The notes: generated from the sequence alone by a model not told the origin. A stretch of DNA of 64,000 bases from CAYQDR01 sp964416315 (GCA_964416315.1 CAYQDR010000002.1:1-64000), one strand, 5' to 3'. Counted from the stretch's first letter, positions 9,020 to 17,730 are shown. Numbers and translations are program-made.

Positions 9020-9265
9020 GTGCTGACAGTCCCGGAGGCGGCGGCCCGCGCAGGACGCGATCCCGAGACCATCCGTCGGTGGATCCGATCGGGCAAGCTG
9101 CGCGCGCGCAAGGTGGGGACACAACACGTCATCGACGAACTGGATCTCGAGGCTCTTGCCGAAGGCCAGACGCTGCCGCTCCCTCGAGCCTGGAAGAAGA
9201 CCAGCACCGGCGAGCCCATGCCGGACGTCGTGACTGCCCTCCGACGGTCGCGCGCCGGTCATTAG
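9020..9265 (+). CDS. HTH (MerR/excisionase-type) antitoxin-like protein
   Basis: 81 aa. Residues 2-48 form a DNA-binding helix-turn-helix of the excisionase/MerR type (LTVPEAAARAGRDPETIRRWIRSGKLRARKVG). The C-terminal tail is Pro- and charge-rich, as expected for a toxin-binding segment. It sits 3 nt upstream of a PIN-domain gene, the order usual for type II modules with the antitoxin first. The palindrome directly upstream fits autoregulation. Confidence 0.8.
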   Translation: MLTVPEAAARAGRDPETIRRWIRSGKLRARKVGTQHVIDELDLEALAEGQTLPLPRAWKKTSTGEPMPDVVTALRRSRAGH

Positions 9266-9268
9266 CCG

Positions 9269-9658
9269 GTGCTGGTCGTTGACGCCAGCGCCGTCGTCCA
9301 GGCGTGCCTCGCGGACGGATTCGCCCTCTTACGAAGGCAGGTCCTGGTAGCTCCGACTCTGCTGTGGTCTGAGGCCCCGTCCGTTCTCCACGAGCTGGCC
9401 TGGAGACGGAGTATCTCGTCCCAGCTTGCGCGGGAGGCGCTCAGCCGGTTCCTGGCCGCGCCGGTCACCGTGCGTCGCCCGTCGCGGCTGGCTTCTGAAG
9501 CATGGCGGATTGCCGACCGGCTCGGCTGGGCGAAGACCTACGACGCAGAGTACGTCGCGCTCGCCCGGCTTCTCGGCTGCCGGCTGCTCACCCTGGACGC
9601 TCGCCTCCGAAGGCGCGTGTCCGGGCTCGTGGAGGCCCTGGGACCGAGCGAGCTGTAG
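9269..9658 (+). CDS. PIN-domain toxin (VapC-like ribonuclease)
   Basis: 129 aa, normal length for VapC-type PIN RNases. The conserved acidic residues are visible: Asp in LVVDASAVV, Glu in LWSEAPSVLHEL, Asp in KTYDAEYVALA and Asp in LLTLDARLRRR. These coordinate Mg/Mn for RNA cleavage. The GTG start follows the antitoxin stop by 3 nt. It is probably held inactive by the HTH protein. The RNA target cannot be inferred. Confidence 0.85.
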   Translation: MLVVDASAVVQACLADGFALLRRQVLVAPTLLWSEAPSVLHELAWRRSISSQLAREALSRFLAAPVTVRRPSRLASEAWRIADRLGWAKTYDAEYVALARLLGCRLLTLDARLRRRVSGLVEALGPSEL

Positions 9659-9674
9659 TGCCTGATAGCAGGCA
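9659..9674. terminator. Short hairpin between convergent genes
   Basis: TGCCTG-atag-CAGGCA is a perfect 6-bp stem directly after the PIN gene stop, in the 46-bp gap to a convergent gene. It may serve as a weak bidirectional terminator. No U tract is seen. Confidence 0.4.
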
Positions 9675-9704
9675 CGGGCAGCCTTCCTCACATGCACGGG
9701 GCGC

Positions 9705-10337
9705 CTATCGTCGCCACTGCTGCCAGAGAAACAGCAGGATGATGAAGCTCACCAGAGCCATGAAGACGAGGGCGGGCCAGAGAACTTTCGCGAAGACGGG
9801 GCCGGCCGCCGGGGCCGGCCAGTCGCGCTCCATGAACGCGAGGGTCAGGCCTGTCTCCGGCTTCCAGTCCAGGCTCCAGAACAGTCCCGCGCACAGGTAG
9901 AGGAGGGACGAGGCGAAGAGGTTGGCCCACCAGGTGACGGGGTAATACCCGTCCCGAATCAGCAGGTACAGGTCGTAGGACCAGCTCGCCGAGAAGAGCG
10001 CGACGCACAGGGCGACGAAGCCCTGGGCGAGGGGCAGCTCTCGCTTGCGGACCTTGTACATCGCGCCGACCGCCCACGGCGCGGTACAGAAGGTCAGCAC
10101 GGCCATGAACGACGCATCCACATAGTCCCAGGTCGGATCGCGCGTATACGGCGCGATCAGCGTGAGGCCGGTGGCCGCGACCGCGAAGGTGGTCAGCTTC
10201 CACGGCGTGAGGAGAAACCGCCAGTAGACCGGGCGCGAGGGGGCGAAGGCGCTCCAGTTCCTCACGTACAGCACGCCGGCAATGAGGCAGGCCGCCCCCC
10301 AGAGGGCGATGTAGGAGGAGGCACTCCTCGCGCTCAT
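9705..10337 (-). CDS. Multi-pass membrane protein of unknown function
   Basis: 210 aa with about six hydrophobic segments (for example IALWGAACLIAGVLYV, FAVAATGLTLIAPY, FMAVLTFCTAPWAVG, FVALCVALFSASW, LLYLCAGLFWSL, and a C-terminal FMALVSFIILLFLW). A short soluble part contains YKVRKREL. The ATG at 10337 is preceded by AGGTG. I do not recognise the family. It lies downstream of a carbohydrate-type ABC importer operon on the same strand but 137 bp away, so a link is uncertain. Confidence 0.6.
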   Translation of the reverse strand: MSARSASSYIALWGAACLIAGVLYVRNWSAFAPSRPVYWRFLLTPWKLTTFAVAATGLTLIAPYTRDPTWDYVDASFMAVLTFCTAPWAVGAMYKVRKRELPLAQGFVALCVALFSASWSYDLYLLIRDGYYPVTWWANLFASSLLYLCAGLFWSLDWKPETGLTLAFMERDWPAPAAGPVFAKVLWPALVFMALVSFIILLFLWQQWRR

Positions 10338-10474
10338 CGCACCTGATCCGCGCTCAGTCGAGGAAGAACGTGCGCTTCGACAAGACCGTGCCGTCGGCGT
10401 GGTCGATGGAGCAGAGGGTGCCGTGTCCACCAGGCGAAAACGGCGGTCAGCACGCCGCGACGCGCGCCCGCGGC
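10338..10474. other. Intergenic region without convincing gene
   Basis: Short overlapping minus-strand frames exist here, including one ending in HADGTVLSKRTFFLD with a stop directly upstream and no start codon. It could be the eroded tail of a gene. Nothing firm can be assigned. Confidence 0.3.
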
Positions 10475-11320
10475 CTACTTCAGCGCGCCCGCGGTGAGGC
10501 CGGAGACGTAGTAGTCGAGGAAGAAGACGTAGAGGATGACGATCGGGACGGAGCCCAGGACCGCCCCGGCCATGAGCGGACCCCAGAAGAAGACGTCGCC
10601 GCGGATCAGCTCACTGGTCACCCCGACGGTGGCCGTGATCTGGTCCGAGGAGGACGTGAAGGTCAGGGCGTAGATGAACTCGTTCCAGGAGAGCGTGAAG
10701 GCGAAGAGCGCGGCACAGACGAGCCCCGGCACCGCGATCGGGAGCACGATCCTGACCAGGGCCTGGATGCGCGTGGCCCCGTCCACCATCGCGCACTCTT
10801 CCACCTCCTTCGGCACCGTGCGGAAGTAGCCGATCAGGAGCCAGGTGCAGAAGGGGACGAGGAAGGTCGGGTAGGTGACGGCGAGGGCCCACTTGGAGTC
10901 GCCGAGTCCGAGCCAGTTCACCACCTGGGCCATCGGCAGGAAGAGGAGCGACGTCGGCACGAGGTAGGTGACGAAGATCGCGGTCCCGAAGCTGCCGACG
11001 GCGAAGAACCGGAGCCGCGCCAGGGCGTACGCGGCGATGGTCCCGATCACGAGCGACAGCACGGTCGCGATGAACGTCACCAGGAGGCTGTTCTTGGTCC
11101 AGGTCAGGAACGCCGTCTCCCAGAGCAGCTTCGAGTAGTGCTCCAGCGTGGGCCCCTGCTGGATGATGAGCGGGACCGCCTGCCGGTCCGCGATCTCCCG
11201 GTCCTGCTTCAGCGAGGTGAGCGTCATGTGATAGAAGGGGAAGAGCGCGAAGACGAGAAACGGCATCAGCATCAGGTGCACGGCGACCTTCCAGCTGAAC
11301 CGTCGCCTCGCCAGCCACAC
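10475..11320 (-). CDS. CUT1-type ABC importer permease, MalG/UgpE-like
   Basis: 281 aa, six transmembrane segments. The cytoplasmic EAA loop reads EVEECAMVDGATRIQALVRIVLPIAVPG, the coupling motif for the ATPase. Such permeases form heterodimers with a MalF-like partner, here the gene one base upstream. The GTG at 11320 is chosen because it follows the preceding stop (TGA) by 1 nt and has AAGGAGG 9 nt upstream. Last gene of a four-gene minus-strand operon (amidohydrolase, binding protein, MalF-like, MalG-like). No ATPase gene accompanies it. Confidence 0.9.
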   Translation of the reverse strand: MWLARRRFSWKVAVHLMLMPFLVFALFPFYHMTLTSLKQDREIADRQAVPLIIQQGPTLEHYSKLLWETAFLTWTKNSLLVTFIATVLSLVIGTIAAYALARLRFFAVGSFGTAIFVTYLVPTSLLFLPMAQVVNWLGLGDSKWALAVTYPTFLVPFCTWLLIGYFRTVPKEVEECAMVDGATRIQALVRIVLPIAVPGLVCAALFAFTLSWNEFIYALTFTSSSDQITATVGVTSELIRGDVFFWGPLMAGAVLGSVPIVILYVFFLDYYVSGLTAGALK

Positions 11321-11321
11321 C

Positions 11322-12263
11322 TCAGTAGACCTCCTTCCGGACGAACCGGAGCTGGGCCCACACGACGAACGCGAGGACCGGGAAGAGGTAGAGCGAGATC
11401 GCCGCGCCCTCACCGATGCGTCCCGTCTCCAGCCCCACCTGGCGCGCCAGCGTCGCGAAGAGATGCGTCGAGTTGATGGGGCCGCCGTGCGTGAGGATAT
11501 AGACGATGTTGAAGTCGCTGAAGGTGAAGATCGTCGAGAACAGGATCACGATGGCCAGCACGGGCTTGAGGAGCGGAAGCGTGACGTACCAGAAGCGGGC
11601 GACCGGCCCGGCGCCGTCCGCCTCAGCGGCCTCGTAGAGCTCCTGGGGGATCGAGACGAGCCCGGCCAGGATCGTGATCGCGAAGAAGGGGAGACCTCGC
11701 CAGACGTTCACCGCCACCACGGCCGTCATCGCGTAATACTTCTGGCCGAGCCAGTTGGGGCCGGGCGGGTCCATGATCCCGAGCGCGATCCCCGTCCAGT
11801 TCACCACGCTGTAGAGCGAGTTGAACATCCACAGCCAGCCGAGCGTGGAGAGCGCCGTCGGGATGACCCAGGGGAGGAGGACCGCGCCGCGGATCATGCG
11901 CTTGAACCAGAGCTGCTGGTTGAGCAGCAGCGCCAGCGAGATTCCCAGGACCAGCTTCAGGCCGACCGCGCTCCCGGTGAAGACGAAGGCGTTCTGGAAG
12001 GTCTGGCGGAACGCGTCGCTCTGCCAGAGGTTGCGGAAGTTCTGAATCCCGACGAGGTGGCTCGGCCGGCCGACGAACGCGTTCGACAGCGAGAAGTAAA
12101 GGGCCATGCAGAACGGGTAGGCCACGAGCAGGACGAGCAGCAGCAGCGCCGGTGTGACGAAGGCCGGGCCCAGGATCCGCTCGCGGTCGAGCAGCTCCCG
12201 GACCCGGACACGCAGCGATGCGGGGCGGGCGGCGGCGGTGACCCGGACGTTCCCGATGGCCAC
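11322..12263 (-). CDS. CUT1-type ABC importer permease, MalF/UgpA-like
   Basis: 313 aa. After a basic cytoplasmic N-terminus come about six membrane segments, and an EAA loop (ELYEAAEADGAGPVARFWYVTLPLLKPV). It pairs with the downstream MalG-like permease. The GTG start at 12263 follows the binding-protein stop after 6 nt. The linked binding protein and the carbohydrate-uptake family membership point to import of a sugar, polyol or glycerol-phosphate-like compound; the substrate is not determinable. Confidence 0.9.
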   Translation of the reverse strand: MAIGNVRVTAAARPASLRVRVRELLDRERILGPAFVTPALLLLVLLVAYPFCMALYFSLSNAFVGRPSHLVGIQNFRNLWQSDAFRQTFQNAFVFTGSAVGLKLVLGISLALLLNQQLWFKRMIRGAVLLPWVIPTALSTLGWLWMFNSLYSVVNWTGIALGIMDPPGPNWLGQKYYAMTAVVAVNVWRGLPFFAITILAGLVSIPQELYEAAEADGAGPVARFWYVTLPLLKPVLAIVILFSTIFTFSDFNIVYILTHGGPINSTHLFATLARQVGLETGRIGEGAAISLYLFPVLAFVVWAQLRFVRKEVY

Positions 12264-12269
12264 TCCGCC

Positions 12270-13553
12270 CTACCCGGCCATGATCCTCTTCATCTCGGCC
12301 TCGGCCCAGGCGATCGCCTCCTTGGTCGCCGTGCCCGTCACGGCCTTGGCGATCATGTTGGGCAGGATGTACGAGTTGGTGATGAGCTGGACCTTGTCGC
12401 TCGGGGGCGCGGGCCAGCCGTAGATGTGGTACTGGACCCCCTCGCCCTTCAGGGCGGCGAACTTCGCGTCGGTCTTGAGCACCGGGTGGTCCTGGAGCTT
12501 CTCGTAGACCGGCAGGTTGAAGGCATCCCCCGACATGATGTACTCGTCGTAGACTTCCTTCTTGCCCAGCAGGTATCGAATCCACTCCTTCGCCGGCTCG
12601 ATGTTCTTCGAGAACTTCCAGATCGCGATCGACCGGGGGACGTCGGTCTCGTGGCGGCCGCCGGGCCCGGCCAGGCTCCGGTGGTGGTTGATCCCGTCGG
12701 CGGTCGGCATCTTCTTGTTCCGCGCGAGGAGGTACGCGCTGATCGGGTTGTGGATCCAGCCCGCCTTGCCGGCCACGATCGACTCGTTGTTGCTCGCATC
12801 GCTCCAGGAGAGGACCTCGGGCTCCATGCAGTCCCGGAACACCTTCTTGTACCACTCGATCATCTCGGCGGTCGCGGGCGAGTTGATCCGGACGGTCTTG
12901 CCGTCCTTGTCCACCTCCATGCCGCCGAGCGACCAGAGGACGGGCCCCGCGGTCGAGATGGAGTCGTAGTTCTGGCTGATGGGGATCCCGACCGGGTGCC
13001 CCATCTTCTTCAGCTCCTTGCCGACCGTGTGGAGATCCTCCCAGGTGTCGGGGACCCTGAGCCCGGCCTTCTTGAAGAGGTCCTCCCGGTAGGTTGCGGT
13101 GAAGAGCGCGTGGTACTGCGGCACCGCGCGCCAGGCGCCTTTGACGTAGGCCGCCTCGTAGCCGGAGGAGATGACCTTGCCGTACTGCTTCTCCAGCCCG
13201 ACGACGATGTCCGAGAGATCCACGAGCTGGGGCTCGTAGAGCCACGGGAAGTGCATGCGCATCTCGACCAGGTCGTGGCCGGCCTGGGTCTGGACCTCGG
13301 CGGCGTACTTGGCCGGCTGCTGGGCGTGGGCGATGTGGTCGATGCGGATCTTGATCCCGGTGTCCTTCGTGAAGCGCTGGCCGATCTCGGCCAGCTTCTT
13401 GTCCGACGCCGGAGCGAAGTTGTTCCACGCGAGGTACGTGATCTCGCGCTGCTGGCCGCGCGCGGGGGGGACCCCGCTCGCGAGGATGCCCGCCAGGCCG
13501 GCGGTCCCGGCTGCGGTCCGCTTGATGAACTGTCGGCGTGTCACTTGCTCCAT
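12270..13553 (-). CDS. Extracellular solute-binding protein (family 1), Tat-exported
   Basis: 427 aa. The N-terminus MEQVTRRQFIKRTAAGTAGLAG has a twin-arginine motif and hydrophobic region, so the folded protein is probably exported by Tat. The mature part (ITYLAWNNFAPASDKKLAEIGQRF, VEMRMHFPWLYEPQLVDLSD) matches periplasmic sugar-binding proteins of the CUT1 class. The ATG at 13553 has the strong site GAGGAGGTGCTC before it. It lies 11 nt downstream of the exported amidohydrolase gene, so both likely belong to one operon. Confidence 0.9.
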   Translation of the reverse strand: MEQVTRRQFIKRTAAGTAGLAGILASGVPPARGQQREITYLAWNNFAPASDKKLAEIGQRFTKDTGIKIRIDHIAHAQQPAKYAAEVQTQAGHDLVEMRMHFPWLYEPQLVDLSDIVVGLEKQYGKVISSGYEAAYVKGAWRAVPQYHALFTATYREDLFKKAGLRVPDTWEDLHTVGKELKKMGHPVGIPISQNYDSISTAGPVLWSLGGMEVDKDGKTVRINSPATAEMIEWYKKVFRDCMEPEVLSWSDASNNESIVAGKAGWIHNPISAYLLARNKKMPTADGINHHRSLAGPGGRHETDVPRSIAIWKFSKNIEPAKEWIRYLLGKKEVYDEYIMSGDAFNLPVYEKLQDHPVLKTDAKFAALKGEGVQYHIYGWPAPPSDKVQLITNSYILPNMIAKAVTGTATKEAIAWAEAEMKRIMAG

Positions 13554-13564
13554 GAGCACCTCCT

Positions 13565-14599
13565 CTAGAGTCCCAGCATTGTGGCCGCGTTGTCCCGCGC
13601 CACCATCTTGATCTGCGCCTCGGTGAGCCCCTGCGCCTTCAGCCCGGCGACCATGGCCTTCATCCCGTCGACGTGTGAGGGGTTGCCGGTCTGGCCCAGA
13701 TCCGACCCCATGACGAAGTGCTGGGCGCCGATCGCCTTGATGGCTTCGGCGTTGTCCTTGACCGAGACGTTCTTCCAGTGGGACATCCAGGCCATGTGAG
13801 CGTTGGGGCCCATCAGGACGCCCAGGAAGTCGACCTCGATCTTGGCGCCCATCGCCGCCGCCTGCTTCATCTGCTCCAAGGTCATGTTCACGACCGTGAA
13901 CATGGCGTGGGTCACCACGACGTGCCTGACACCCACGTCCATGGCTTGCTTGACCACCGCCAGAGACTCCGAGCCCGAGGCGTGGCCGGTGCAGAGGACG
14001 AGGTTCTGCTTGGCGCAGATCTTCATGATCTCGATGACCGCCGGCAGGACCTTGCCCTGGGCGTCCACGACCTTCATGCCTTCCGGCGCGTCCTTGAACG
14101 TCTTCACGTGGTTGTCGGCGTCGAAGGTCGGAAGCCACACGACCTTGCCGAGCCCCCCCTCCATCCTCCACATCCATTGCACGGCCTCCGGGTTGATCCC
14201 GTAAGGGCCGTTGAGCACGATCCCGCCGAAGATCGGGATGCCCGGGACCTGGCGCTTGGCGAGGAAGGCCCGCGCCCCGGTCTCCATGACGTGGTTCTTC
14301 AGGACGAGCGCCCCCATCTTCGCCTCGACGGCCTTTCGGGCTACCTCGAAGTCGTCGATGGCGCGGCCGAAGACGTCGGGGGAAGAGTGGACGTGGAAGT
14401 CAATCATCCCCTCGATCGGGCTGGTGAGCGGCGGAGGCGGCGGGAAGACCCGCACCTGGGCGTACGCCGCCGCAGGTCCGCCGAGTGCGGCGACCGCAGC
14501 GGCGCCCTTGAGAGCAGTCTTCAGGAACTCCCGGCGCCCGGCCGGGTCCACCCCGTCGTGGCCGCAGCAGCACGTGAGCTTCCAGCGCTTGATCTTCAT
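13565..14599 (-). CDS. Tat-exported amidohydrolase-like metal hydrolase (DUF6282-like)
   Basis: 344 aa. The Tat-like signal GRREFLKTALKGAAAVAAL follows a Cys-rich start (LTCCCGHDG). The catalytic core begins with MIDFHVHSSPDVF, followed by LVLKNHVMETG, LCTGHASGSES, VVVTHAMF and GSDLGQTGNPSH, a metal-dependent TIM-barrel hydrolase pattern. The ATG at 14599 is preceded by GAGGAGGGTGTCC. It heads an operon with an ABC importer, so it may convert a substrate outside the cytoplasmic membrane before uptake. Substrate unknown. The family name is from recollection of similar proteins. Confidence 0.75.
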   Translation of the reverse strand: MKIKRWKLTCCCGHDGVDPAGRREFLKTALKGAAAVAALGGPAAAYAQVRVFPPPPPLTSPIEGMIDFHVHSSPDVFGRAIDDFEVARKAVEAKMGALVLKNHVMETGARAFLAKRQVPGIPIFGGIVLNGPYGINPEAVQWMWRMEGGLGKVVWLPTFDADNHVKTFKDAPEGMKVVDAQGKVLPAVIEIMKICAKQNLVLCTGHASGSESLAVVKQAMDVGVRHVVVTHAMFTVVNMTLEQMKQAAAMGAKIEVDFLGVLMGPNAHMAWMSHWKNVSVKDNAEAIKAIGAQHFVMGSDLGQTGNPSHVDGMKAMVAGLKAQGLTEAQIKMVARDNAATMLGL

Positions 14600-14912
14600 G
14601 GACACCCTCCTCCCTCGGCGGCAGGTCGGTGGAGCGGACAACAGGGGCGCGCCCGGCGCGCCCGGGCAGGGCGGCAGGGCGCGCGGTCGGCGCTGACCCG
14701 GCGTGGCCATTTCGCTCGCTCGGGCGTGGACAGATTCGCGAGCATATGCGGCCCTGAGTGCGCCCATGATCGGCCGCTCGGCGCGCCCCTGTCAAGGGGT
14801 TGCCACCCCCTGCCGGGGCCCCGAATAGGCCAGGCGACCCCCCCGTCAAAGAGGGCGACAGAAGCAGAGAAGGCTCGGCGGACGGTCGGGAGAGCCGAAG
14901 GAGGCCAAAGCC
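14600..14912. other. Divergent intergenic region (313 bp)
   Basis: Separates the minus-strand importer operon from the plus-strand small exported protein. It must hold promoters in both directions. On the minus strand TATGCT at 14742-14747 could be a -10 box, but no clear -35 precedes it. GGAGG just before 14913 is the ribosome binding site of the plus gene. Nothing else recognised. Confidence 0.35.
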
Positions 14913-15248
14913 ATGAAGCGCTTGATCGCTGGGATGCTGGTCCTCGGATTGCTCGCGGCGGTTCTGGCGGTCCCCGCGCCGGCGGAGGCGCGTCACCGGG
15001 GCCACCGGGGCCCGTTCTGGGGCGGCCTCGCGGTGGGCGCCGTGACGGGCCTCGTGCTGGGCGGCATCCTGGCCCCGCGGGTCGTCTACTCGGAGCCTCC
15101 GGTCGTCTATCAGCCCGCGCCGGTCTACGTCCAGCCGGCCCCCGTGTACGTGGCCCCGCCGCCCCCGCTGTGCACCGACTACTGGGTCGGCGACCAGTGG
15201 CGCGGCGGCGTGTGGGTCCAGGGGCATTGGGAGCGCGTGTGCCGGTAA
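14913..15248 (+). CDS. Small exported protein with glycine-rich segment and PVYV repeats
   Basis: 111 aa. It has a cleavable signal peptide (GMLVLGLLAAVLAVPAPAEA), then a His/Arg-rich stretch (RHRGHRGPFWGG), a glycine-rich hydrophobic stretch (GGLAVGAVTGLVLGGIL) and tandem PxPVYVQPAPVYVAPP repeats. It ends with GVWVQGHWERVCR, resembling YXWV-type exported proteins. GGAGG precedes the ATG. Probably envelope-associated; function unknown. A strong hairpin follows the stop. Confidence 0.75.
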   Translation: MKRLIAGMLVLGLLAAVLAVPAPAEARHRGHRGPFWGGLAVGAVTGLVLGGILAPRVVYSEPPVVYQPAPVYVQPAPVYVAPPPPLCTDYWVGDQWRGGVWVQGHWERVCR

Positions 15249-15290
15249 CCCGCACCTCCCGCTGACGCGAGAGATCCGACCACGCGGCGA

Positions 15291-15330
15291 TCACGGGCCC
15301 GGGACACCGTCCCGGGCCCGTGACGCATTT
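15291..15330 (+). terminator. Strong hairpin terminator
   Basis: A perfect 15-bp stem (15291-15305 with 15309-15323, loop ACC) is followed by CGCATTT. It ends the small exported protein gene and lies upstream of the promoter of the next gene. Confidence 0.7.
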
Positions 15331-15352
15331 CGGGACCCCCTGGCCCGCGTGC

Positions 15353-15358
15353 TATAGT
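15353..15358 (+). promoter_or_regulatory. Candidate -10 box (TATAGT)
   Basis: TATAGT lies 9 nt before the ATG at 15368 in otherwise GC-rich DNA. There is no Shine-Dalgarno between them, suggesting a very short leader or a leaderless mRNA. No convincing -35. Confidence 0.45.
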
Positions 15359-15367
15359 CCTGACACG

Positions 15368-16384
15368 ATGGCGGCGCGCCTGCCGGACCGGGTCCCCTTC
15401 ATCCACGCGCCCACGCCGATCGAGCCCCTCCCGCGCCTGTCTGCCGAGCTGGGCGTCGAGCTCTCCGTCAAGCGGGACGATCTGACCGGCTTCGCGGAGA
15501 GCGGGAACAAGGTGCGGAAGCTCGAGTTCCTGGTCCGCGACGCGCTCGATCACGGCGCGGACACGCTGATCACGGTCGGCGCGCTCCAGTCGAACTGCTG
15601 CCGGGCGACCGCGGCCATCGCGGCGCGGCTCGGGCTCCGCTGCGTGCTCGGGCTCCGGGGCGAGCGGCCGCCCGTGGCGGACGGGAACCTCCTGCTGGCG
15701 CGACTGTTCGGCGCCGAGGCGGTGTTCGTCCCGCCGGACGAGGTGGACCGGCCCGACGCGCTCTTCACCCGGCTGACCGAGAACGTCCGGCGGGCCGGCG
15801 GGCGCCCGTACGTGATCCCGGAGTCCGGCTCGAACGAGCTGGGGATCCTCGGCTACGCCGCCCTCGTCGAGGAGCTCCTGAACCAGATTGCCGCGGGGGC
15901 GCCCGCCCCCGACGCGGTCGTCATCGCGGCCTGGAGCGGCGGGAGCCTCGCCGGGCTCCACCTCGGCAAGGCGCTCTTTGGTCTTCCCGCGGAGATCTGG
16001 GGCGTGCCCGTGGCGTTCGAGGGGGAGGCGATCCGCGACTATGTCTGGGCGACGGTCCGGAAGGCGGGCGCCCGGCTCGGCCTCGAGGTGAGCCTCGACC
16101 GCGAAGCGATCCGGCTGCTCGACGGCTACCAGGGGCTCGGCCGCGCGGGCGTGCGCGCCGAGGAGCTCGCGATCGTCGGACGCGCGGCACGCGAGGCGGG
16201 GCTCCTCCTCGACCCCGTCTACACGGCGAAGGCGTTCCTGGCCGTCACCGACGGCCTCCGCCGGGATCCGCGCTTCCTCGGTCGCCGCGTGCTCTTCCTC
16301 CACACGGGCGGGGGCTTCGGGGTGTTCCCCTTCCGCGAGCCGCTGACCCGGCTCCTCGACGGGGAGGCGCTGCCCGAGAGCTAA
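15368..16384 (+). CDS. PLP-dependent D-cysteine desulfhydrase / ACC deaminase family enzyme
   Basis: 338 aa, fold type II PLP enzyme (tryptophan synthase beta group). The Schiff-base Lys lies in ESGNKVRKLEFL (about 49-60), and QSNCCRATAAIAARLGL (about 77-93) and the C-terminal HTGGGFGVF phosphate/cofactor loop are present. Family members split D-cysteine to pyruvate, sulfide and ammonia, or deaminate ACC; the sequence alone does not decide between them. The ATG at 15368 is chosen over an upstream start because a -10 box would lie inside the longer version. Confidence 0.85.
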   Translation: MAARLPDRVPFIHAPTPIEPLPRLSAELGVELSVKRDDLTGFAESGNKVRKLEFLVRDALDHGADTLITVGALQSNCCRATAAIAARLGLRCVLGLRGERPPVADGNLLLARLFGAEAVFVPPDEVDRPDALFTRLTENVRRAGGRPYVIPESGSNELGILGYAALVEELLNQIAAGAPAPDAVVIAAWSGGSLAGLHLGKALFGLPAEIWGVPVAFEGEAIRDYVWATVRKAGARLGLEVSLDREAIRLLDGYQGLGRAGVRAEELAIVGRAAREAGLLLDPVYTAKAFLAVTDGLRRDPRFLGRRVLFLHTGGGFGVFPFREPLTRLLDGEALPES

Positions 16385-16385
16385 T

Positions 16386-16649
16386 CACTTTCCCGCGGTC
16401 AAGCGCATCCTCGGGCGCGCGCCCACGCGAATCAGCCTGCGCGTGAGCTCCTCGGTGGTCCGGCGGGAGGAGGCTCGGATCCTCGAGACACGGGTCGGCG
16501 CGCCCGTCCTGGTCCGCGAGCACGTCTGGTACGTGGACCCGGAGGGCCCCGTGCAGTACGGCAAATCCATCTTCCGCGGCGACCGGTACGAGATGCGGGT
16601 CGAGTTCGCGTCGGTCCCCGAGTCGTCGCCGGCCCGGCCGCCCGTCTGA
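16386..16649 (+). pseudogene. C-terminal UTRA fragment of a GntR/HutC-family regulator
   Basis: The reading frame contains the end of a UTRA ligand-binding domain: SVVRREEARILETRVGAPVL, REHVWYVDPEGPVQYGKSIFRGDRYEMRVEF. The N-terminal winged-helix DNA-binding domain and the first half of UTRA are absent, and the frame opens almost directly after the stop of the preceding gene. It is probably the leftover of a deleted regulator gene. A GTG at 16443 could start a 68-aa peptide, but no function is likely. Confidence 0.7.
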
Positions 16650-16675
16650 GGCGACGGGGAGAAAGGAGTCGGGGC

Positions 16676-17728
16676 ATGGCGGAGCGGGAGGTGCGGGTGC
16701 CGTGGGAGGCCCTGCAGCAGTTCACCGCCGAGATCTTCACGCGGGTCGGAATGCCGCCGAAGGACGCCCGGTGCGAGGCCGAGGTCCTCGTGTGGGCGAA
16801 CCTCCGGGGCGTGGACTCCCACGGCGTGCTCCGCGTGCACTGGTACGTCGAGCTGGCGGACAAGGGCGAGATGAACCCGCGTCCCCGGATCCAGACCGTC
16901 AAGGAGACGCCGGCGACGCTCCTCATCGACGCCGACCGCGCGTTCGGGCCGGTCGTGACGGTCCAGGCGATGCGCCAGGTGATGCAGAAGGCGCGCGAGG
17001 TGGGGATCGGCTGGGGGCTCATCCGCAACGTGACCCACCAGGGGGCGATGGCCTACTACTCGCTGCTGGCGGCGCGCGAGGGGATGGCGGGCCTCGCGCT
17101 CGTCTGCAGCCCGCCCAACATGGCCCCGTTCGGCGCGCGGGCCGCGGGGCTCCACAACAGCCCGATCACGATCGCGGTCCCGGCCCGGCGGCATCCGCCG
17201 CTCGCCCTCGACATGGCCACGAGCATCGCAGCGGGCGGGAAGCTTCGCCTGGCCATCGACAAGGGGATCGCGATCCCGGAAGGCTGGGCGCTCGACAAGG
17301 ACGGCAATTCGACGACGGACCCCAGGCTCGCGACGATCCTCCTGCCGTTCGGCGGGCCGAAGGGCTCCGGGCTCGCCATGCTCTTCGAGTGCCTGTCGAG
17401 CCTGATGGTGGACAACCCCCTCGTGGCGCCGATCCTCCTCGGCCGGGAGCGGGAGCGGAGCCACCGGCAGAACAGCGTGGTGGCGGCGATCGACATCGGG
17501 ACGTTCACAGACGTGGAGCGCTACCGCGTCCACGTGGACGACTTCATCGACGGCCTCAAGGGCCTGCCGAAGGCCCAGGGGGTGGAGGAGATCCTGGTCC
17601 CCGGTGAGCCCGAGGACCGGACTCATGCCGAACGGGCGCGGCACGGCATCCCGCTCCCGGAAGGCACCGCGCGGAACCTCAGGAGCGTCGCGACGAGATT
17701 CGGCGTTGCGCTTCCGCCGGGCCTCTAG
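16676..17728 (+). CDS. Malate/L-lactate dehydrogenase family (LDH2) oxidoreductase
   Basis: 350 aa, the usual length for NAD(P)-dependent LDH2/MDH enzymes (malate, ureidoglycolate, sulfolactate and similar dehydrogenases). Visible motifs: RGVDSHGVLRV (about 41-51) with the conserved His, THQGAMAYYSLLA, NSPITIAVPA, LDMATSIAAGGKL, and GPKGSGLAMLFECLS. The ATG has the good site AAAGGAG upstream. It follows the UTRA fragment, which may be what remains of its former regulator. Substrate cannot be fixed from motifs. Confidence 0.9.
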   Translation: MAEREVRVPWEALQQFTAEIFTRVGMPPKDARCEAEVLVWANLRGVDSHGVLRVHWYVELADKGEMNPRPRIQTVKETPATLLIDADRAFGPVVTVQAMRQVMQKAREVGIGWGLIRNVTHQGAMAYYSLLAAREGMAGLALVCSPPNMAPFGARAAGLHNSPITIAVPARRHPPLALDMATSIAAGGKLRLAIDKGIAIPEGWALDKDGNSTTDPRLATILLPFGGPKGSGLAMLFECLSSLMVDNPLVAPILLGRERERSHRQNSVVAAIDIGTFTDVERYRVHVDDFIDGLKGLPKAQGVEEILVPGEPEDRTHAERARHGIPLPEGTARNLRSVATRFGVALPPGL

Positions 17729-17730
17729 CG

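Noticed and set aside
10355..10474. Short minus-strand frames between the permease and the membrane protein genes
   Set aside because: A protein-like tail (HADGTVLSKRTFFLD) has no start codon and a stop directly upstream; too little to call a gene.
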